From contig NZ_JARXYR010000001.1 in the NCBI RefSeq assembly GCF_029893635.1, positions 434,001 through 498,000 of the forward strand: a stretch of DNA of 64,000 bases, read 5' to 3'. The notes beneath the pieces were generated by a model. It worked only from the letters and a program-made list of their open reading frames with translations. It was not told the DNA's origin and did not search any database. This document shows positions 60,422 to 64,000 of this stretch, in pieces; the first letter of the stretch is position 1, and every line of letters starts with the position of its first letter. The DNA is from Variovorax sp. TBS-050B. GTDB taxonomy: Bacteria; Pseudomonadota; Gammaproteobacteria; Burkholderiales; Burkholderiaceae_C. The translations under genes and the position numbers were made by a program.

Positions 60422-60793
60422 TCAGCCGGCCTGGTAGCGCAGGCAGTGCGCGAAGAAGGCGTCGAGCTCCGTCGACTTGTCGAAGGCGGCGTCGGCGCCG
60501 AGCGCCAGGCAGCGGCGGCGCATCTCGTCGGTCAGGTAGTTCGTCAGGACCACCGCATGCTGGTCCTCGCGGCGGCCCTCGCAGGCGCGCAGCACGGTGA
60601 GGCCGCTGCCTTCCTTGAGGAACAGGTCGACGATGGCGAGCTGCCACGACGCATGGCGCGCGAAGGCGGCGATCGCCTCCTGCGCGGTTTCGGCGCAGGC
60701 CACGATGTGGACGCCCGCGAGTTCCTCCAGCGCCGGGATCAGGTTCTCCCGGATGGTCTGGCTGTCCTCGACAAGGATCGTGGTGAGCGGCAT
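60422..60793 (-). CDS. Single-domain response regulator (CheY-like)
   Basis: Predicted 123 aa. A stand-alone receiver domain: TTILVEDSQTIRENLIPALE acidic cluster, phospho-acceptor in LAIVDLFLKEGSG, conserved Thr/Lys regions in AVVLTNYLTDE and AAFDKSTELDAFF. No output domain, so it relays phosphate or acts by binding. The partner kinase is not adjacent. Stop is 8 bp after the aldehyde dehydrogenase stop (convergent). Confidence 0.9.
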   Translation of the reverse strand: MPLTTILVEDSQTIRENLIPALEELAGVHIVACAETAQEAIAAFARHASWQLAIVDLFLKEGSGLTVLRACEGRREDQHAVVLTNYLTDEMRRRCLALGADAAFDKSTELDAFFAHCLRYQAG

Positions 60794-60942
60794 GCCTGTG
60801 CTTTCAAACGCGGAGGCCTCCCGGACGGGGGAAGATGCGCTCGACGACGTGCAATGCTTTTACGGCCTTGCTTCCGTCGCGGTTGTAGGCTGGCGGCTCG
60901 ATGTGAGCAGGACGTCGACGGCGGCCGAGTTCGTGACGGCGC

Positions 60943-61233
60943 TCAGGGCGACTTCTTGCGGACCTCGGCGTCGAGCGTCTCGACGACCCGCTCCAGCGTT
61001 TCGGCGGATGCCGAGAGCTTCTTCTCGATGCGGTCCGTCTGCGCGATCGCGCGGTCCACTTCCTCGCTGCGTTCGGCTTCCGCGACTTCCTTGTCGAGCA
61101 CGGCGTGGACCACCGCGAGCTCGTCGGCGGCCTGCTCGACCGCCTGCTTCACGTCCTTGCTCTGGTCGAGCGCATGCTGGACCGGCAGGGCTTCCTGGCC
61201 TTCACGGCCTTCGGGGGATTGACGGTTCGGCAT
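60943..61233 (-). CDS. Hypothetical coiled-coil protein, 96 aa
   Basis: Start at 61233 chosen because AAGGAG stands at ideal spacing; an upstream ATG at 61257 has none. The product is acidic and heptad-patterned (AVEQAADELAVVHAVLDKEV, KKLSASAETLERVVETLDAE), so probably a long helix or dimeric coiled coil. No signal peptide or membrane segment. Family not recognised. It lies 149 bp upstream of the CheY-like gene in the same direction. Confidence 0.6.
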   Translation of the reverse strand: MPNRQSPEGREGQEALPVQHALDQSKDVKQAVEQAADELAVVHAVLDKEVAEAERSEEVDRAIAQTDRIEKKLSASAETLERVVETLDAEVRKKSP

Positions 61234-61397
61234 TCGGACTCCTTGAGGGGACGCCATCGTATCGCGGGGCCGCCGCCGCGCCACATGATTTCCTCGCATC
61301 GGGGCGGCCGCCGGTGTGCAGCGGGATGTATCTTTTCGTACACCAGCGTGCGCCGCCCGCCTACAGGCGGCGCGCGCGCGCCGTCAAGAATGCCGAC

Positions 61398-61631
61398 ATG
61401 CTCGAAGTGGACGAATCCGATCAGCACGCGCTGGCCGCCCAGGCCGCCGAGTGGCGCCGGCGCGCCTTGCGCGGCGAGCGCCAGGCGCGCGGCATCGCCC
61501 ACCTGCTCGAAGTGAAGGTGCGCCAGCTTCGCGGCAGCGCGCCCGCGGTCGATCACGACCTCGACACCCGCCCGCTGGCGCCCTGGCAGCCGCCCGCGCG
61601 CCGGTGGTGGAAACGCTGGCAGCGGCGCTGA
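61398..61631 (+). CDS. Hypothetical basic protein, 77 aa
   Basis: Predicted small basic protein (LEVDESDQHALAAQAAEWRR, then RALRGERQARGIAHLLEVKV), ending Trp/Arg-rich (PPARRWWKRWQRR). The helical middle and basic aromatic tail suggest nucleic-acid or membrane contact. ATG has no strong Shine-Dalgarno. Codon use resembles its neighbours, which favours a real gene, but it is short and unverified. Confidence 0.4.
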   Translation: MLEVDESDQHALAAQAAEWRRRALRGERQARGIAHLLEVKVRQLRGSAPAVDHDLDTRPLAPWQPPARRWWKRWQRR

Positions 61632-61713
61632 CCGCGGCGGTCTCCCCTCTCTCTCCTCGCTTCCCACCGCGCCGGACCCTCGCCGGCCTTCTCGACCGCG
61701 GCACGACCGCAGG

Positions 61714-61727
61714 TTGACGCAGATCAA
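61714..61727 (+). promoter_or_regulatory. FNR/DNR-type box before the nitric oxide reductase operon
   Basis: TTGACGCAGATCAA (consensus TTGAT-N4-ATCAA, one mismatch). Its centre, 61720.5, is 41.5 bp before a start site predicted from the -10-like TAGCAT at 61750-61755, the class II FNR/CRP arrangement. It lies about 84 bp upstream of the DUF2249 start. Confidence 0.7.
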
Positions 61728-61755
61728 AACCGCACGGCAGAGCCGTTCCTAGCAT

Positions 61756-61776
61756 AGGTGCATCCGAAATACACCT
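61756..61776 (+). promoter_or_regulatory. NsrR-like dyad over the predicted start site
   Basis: AGGTGCAT (61756-61763) and ATACACCT (61769-61776) with a 5 bp spacer, 7 of 8 paired. The shape matches NsrR operators of betaproteobacteria (GATGCAT...ATACATC). It covers the predicted transcription start, as expected for a nitric-oxide-relieved repressor. Confidence 0.5.
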
Positions 61777-61810
61777 TCTGCGCACTCGCGCAGCCACCGA
61801 GGAACCCGCC

Positions 61811-62104
61811 GTGAAACCTGCCGCCTTCTGCGCCACCGTCGACGTCCGCGTGCTCGAGCCGCGCTTTCGCCATTCGCACATCTTCTCGACCTTCGCCGCG
61901 CTCGACGACGAGCAGGCCATCGAGCTCGTGAACGACCACGATCCGCGCCCGCTCTTCGCGCAGTTCCAGGCGCAGTGGCCCGGCCGCTTCGCATGGAACT
62001 ACCTCGAGGAAGGCCCTGCGGTGTGGCGCGTCGCGATCGTCAAGGTGCCTTCCTTCGAGCCCCATGGCAGCGGGCATTGCTGCGGCGGCTGCGGCGGCGC
62101 ATGA
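61811..62104 (+). CDS. DUF2249 protein with Cys-rich tail
   Basis: Predicted 97 aa; GTG start with GAGGAA upstream. The DUF2249 fold is recognisable (VDVRVLEPRFRHSHIFSTFA, QAIELVNDHDPRPLFAQFQA, FAWNYLEEGPAVWRVAIVKV), a family repeatedly found with denitrification and NO-detoxifying genes. The C-terminus SGHCCGGCGGA has three closely spaced Cys and a His, a likely metal or Fe-S site. It starts the operon that leads into the nitric oxide reductase gene 34 bp later. Confidence 0.85.
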   Translation: MKPAAFCATVDVRVLEPRFRHSHIFSTFAALDDEQAIELVNDHDPRPLFAQFQAQWPGRFAWNYLEEGPAVWRVAIVKVPSFEPHGSGHCCGGCGGA

Positions 62105-62138
62105 GCGCCGTGACGGTCCCACGAGCAAGGAATCTGCA

Positions 62139-64000
62139 ATGAGCAACAACAAAGGGCTGTGGCGCTGGCTGGCCTTCATCTTCGTGCTGTCGTTCGGCGC
62201 GCTCGGCTACCTGGGCGTGCAGATCTACCTGGCGGCGCCGCCGATGCCCGCCTCCGTCGTCGCGACCGATGGCGAGGTGGTCTTCACCGGCGCGCAGGTC
62301 CGCCAGGGTCAGCGGGTCTGGCTGGCGTCCGGCGGCCAGCAGCTGGGCTCCGTCTGGGGCCACGGCAGCTACGTCGCGCCCGACTGGTCCGCCGACTGGC
62401 TGCACCGCGAGGCGGTGGCGCTCGGGCATCTGCACGCCCGGGCCTACCGGAAGGCGCCCGCCGCGCTGACCCCCGCCGAGCGCGGCGCGCTCGACGCGAC
62501 CGTGCGCGACGAGATGCGCCGCAACACCTACGACGGCGCGAGCGGCGCCATCACCGTTTCGGCGACGCGCGCGCGGGCCATCCGCGAGGTGGCGTCGCAC
62601 TACGATGCGCTGTTCGGCCGCGAGCCGGCGGTCGCTAAGCTGCGCGAACAGTACGCGATGACGCCCGACACGCTGCCCGCGCCCGAGGACCGGCAGGCGC
62701 TCGCCGCCTTCTTCTTCTGGTCCGCCTGGGCCGCCGCCACCGACCGCCCCGGCGAAACCGGCCTGAGCTACACCAGCAACTGGCCGCATGAACCGCTGGT
62801 CGGCAACACCATGACCAGCGCCGCGGCCGTGTGGTCGATGGTCAGCATCGTGCTGCTGCTGGCGGCCATCGCGGCCATGCTCTGGCTGCACGGCAGCCGC
62901 AGGCACGAGGCCGAGGCCGTGCCGCCCGCGGCCGATCCGCTGCTCGGCGCGGTGGCGACGCCCTCGATGAAGGCGACGCGCAAGTACTTCTTCGCGGTGA
63001 TCGGGCTGATGCTGCTGCAGATCGCCATGGGCGTGGTCACGGCGCACTATGCGGTCGAGGGGCAGTCGTTCTTCGGCCTGCCGCTGGCCGAGCTGCTGCC
63101 TTACGTGGTCGGCCGCACGATCCACACCCAGGTCGGCATCTTCTGGATCGCCACGGCCTGGCTGGCCACCGGCCTCTACATCGCGCCGCTGCTGTCCGGC
63201 CGCGAGCCCCGGCTGCAGAAGCTGGGCGTGGACCTGCTGTTCTGGGCGCTGATCGCGATCGTGGTCGGCTCCACGCTGACCGGATGGCTCGGCACGCTGC
63301 AGCACCGCGGCGTGGACTTCTCGTTCTGGCTCGGCAACCAGGGCCTGGAGTACACCAGCATGGGCCGCGTGTGGCAGGTGCTGCTGTTCGCGGGCCTGCT
63401 GTTCTGGGTCTTCCTGCTCGGCCGCGCGCTCTGGCCCGCGCTGACCCGGCCTTCGGAATCGCGCGGCCTGATCGCGATGGTGTTCCTGTCGGCCACCTGC
63501 ATCGGCGGCTTCTACGCCACCTCGCTCGCCTGGGGGCAGCACACCCACTACGCGATGGTCGAGTACTGGCGCTGGTGGCTGGTCCACCTCTGGGTCGAAG
63601 GCTTCTTCGAGGTCTTCGCGACCGCGGTCGTCGCGCTCCTCTTCAGCCGCCTGGGCCTGGTGCGCACCGAGAGCGCGAACCGCGCGATCATCGCGGAGAC
63701 CATCGTGTTCCTGTTCGGCGGCATCCTCGGCACGCTGCACCATCTCTACTTCACCGGCACGCCGACCTCGGTGATCGCCGTCGGCGCGGTGTTCTCGGCG
63801 CTCGAGGTGGTGCCGCTGACGCTGATCGGCCTCGAGGCGCTGCAGACCTACCGGCGCGCGCGGGCCATGCCCTGGCTCGCGGCCTACCGCTGGCCGGTCA
63901 TGTGCTTCGTCGCGGTGGGCTTCTGGAACACCATCGGCGCGGGCCTGCTCGGCTTCGCGATCAATCCGCCTGCGGCGCTGTACTACGTGCAGGGCCTGAA
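62139..64000 (+). CDS. norB: Quinol-dependent nitric oxide reductase (qNor), partial at the window end
   Basis: Start ATG 62139 with AAGGA upstream; about 620 residues are visible and the stop lies beyond the window (qNor is about 750-780 aa). The N-terminal cytochrome-c-like extension without haem is present (GEVVFTGAQVRQGQRVWLA, GSVWGHGSYVAPDWSADWLH), followed by the haem-copper-type barrel: GRTIHTQVGIFWIATAWLA, LWVEGFFEVFATAVVAL, FGGILGTLHHLYFTG with the His pair, and ALEVVPLTLIGLEA with the channel Glu. The enzyme reduces 2 NO to N2O in the inner membrane using quinol. The FNR-type box and NsrR-like dyad upstream of the DUF2249 gene presumably control it. Confidence 0.93.
   Translation, partial: MSNNKGLWRWLAFIFVLSFGALGYLGVQIYLAAPPMPASVVATDGEVVFTGAQVRQGQRVWLASGGQQLGSVWGHGSYVAPDWSADWLHREAVALGHLHARAYRKAPAALTPAERGALDATVRDEMRRNTYDGASGAITVSATRARAIREVASHYDALFGREPAVAKLREQYAMTPDTLPAPEDRQALAAFFFWSAWAAATDRPGETGLSYTSNWPHEPLVGNTMTSAAAVWSMVSIVLLLAAIAAMLWLHGSRRHEAEAVPPAADPLLGAVATPSMKATRKYFFAVIGLMLLQIAMGVVTAHYAVEGQSFFGLPLAELLPYVVGRTIHTQVGIFWIATAWLATGLYIAPLLSGREPRLQKLGVDLLFWALIAIVVGSTLTGWLGTLQHRGVDFSFWLGNQGLEYTSMGRVWQVLLFAGLLFWVFLLGRALWPALTRPSESRGLIAMVFLSATCIGGFYATSLAWGQHTHYAMVEYWRWWLVHLWVEGFFEVFATAVVALLFSRLGLVRTESANRAIIAETIVFLFGGILGTLHHLYFTGTPTSVIAVGAVFSALEVVPLTLIGLEALQTYRRARAMPWLAAYRWPVMCFVAVGFWNTIGAGLLGFAINPPAALYYVQGL

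Noticed and set aside
1..64000. Insertion sequences, prophage or integron elements
   Set aside because: No transposase, integrase or terminal inverted repeats seen despite the remnants near 26 and 34.7 kb.
1..64000. tRNA or rRNA genes
   Set aside because: No cloverleaf-like TTCGANTC arms or rRNA conserved blocks noticed on either strand.

Overview
The window is a 64 kb piece of a high-GC betaproteobacterial chromosome, most likely from Comamonadaceae and close to Variovorax. The evidence is the codon bias, several Bug/TctC-type solute-binding proteins, a Burkholderia-order cdi locus and many LysR regulators. This assignment rests on gene content and was not tested by a database search. I see no rRNA, tRNA, CRISPR array, insertion sequence or replication origin.

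0.6-5.8 kb holds a six-gene surface locus: two pilin-like secreted proteins, a third small secreted protein, a PapD-like chaperone, a large outer-membrane beta-barrel protein with a C-terminal SdrD B-like domain (broken here by a frameshift near 5009), and a last small subunit-like protein. It resembles chaperone-usher systems in logic but matches no class I can name. 5.9-17.7 kb, on the minus strand, is a contact-dependent inhibition locus in the order cdiA-cdiI-cdiB followed by a lipoprotein. The CdiA C-terminus looks like a C39/papain-type cysteine peptidase, and the immunity gene is strikingly AT-rich. 18-21.9 kb holds two response regulators and a 7TMR-DISM sensor kinase. The kinase and one regulator diverge from a 28 bp spacer with overlapping -10 elements.

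21.9-27 kb is a mixed region of alpha/beta hydrolases, an HDOD protein, a DUF4148 protein, a deletion scar joining the C-terminal ends of a divergent MFS/LysR pair, and a ParE-type toxin-antitoxin pair. 27-34.4 kb is a catabolic cluster (NIPSNAP protein, pyrone-dicarboxylate-lactonase-like amidohydrolase, carboxymuconolactone-decarboxylase-like protein, short-chain dehydrogenase, alpha/beta hydrolase, two Bug proteins and a LysR regulator). A dyad motif occurs at both of its promoter regions. A decayed glutathione S-transferase and a zeta toxin/Phd antitoxin pair follow.

36-48.4 kb is centred on a GAF/PucR regulator. It has a complete branched-chain-type ABC transporter, two short-chain dehydrogenases, a BKACE beta-keto acid cleavage enzyme and a tannase-like lipoprotein esterase. 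Two of its promoters share a motif about 105 bp before the start codon. 48.7-55 kb is a LysR-controlled operon with a class III CoA-transferase, a DUF1254/DUF1214 protein, a Bug protein and a type B carboxylesterase lipoprotein, with a 9+9 bp inverted repeat at the divergent promoter. 55-60.4 kb holds an EptA-like phosphoethanolamine transferase, a YoaK-type membrane protein, and a LysR/aldehyde dehydrogenase pair. The window ends inside a quinol-dependent nitric oxide reductase gene preceded by a DUF2249 gene. Their promoter carries an FNR/DNR box and an NsrR-like dyad at the spacing expected for anaerobic, NO-responsive control.
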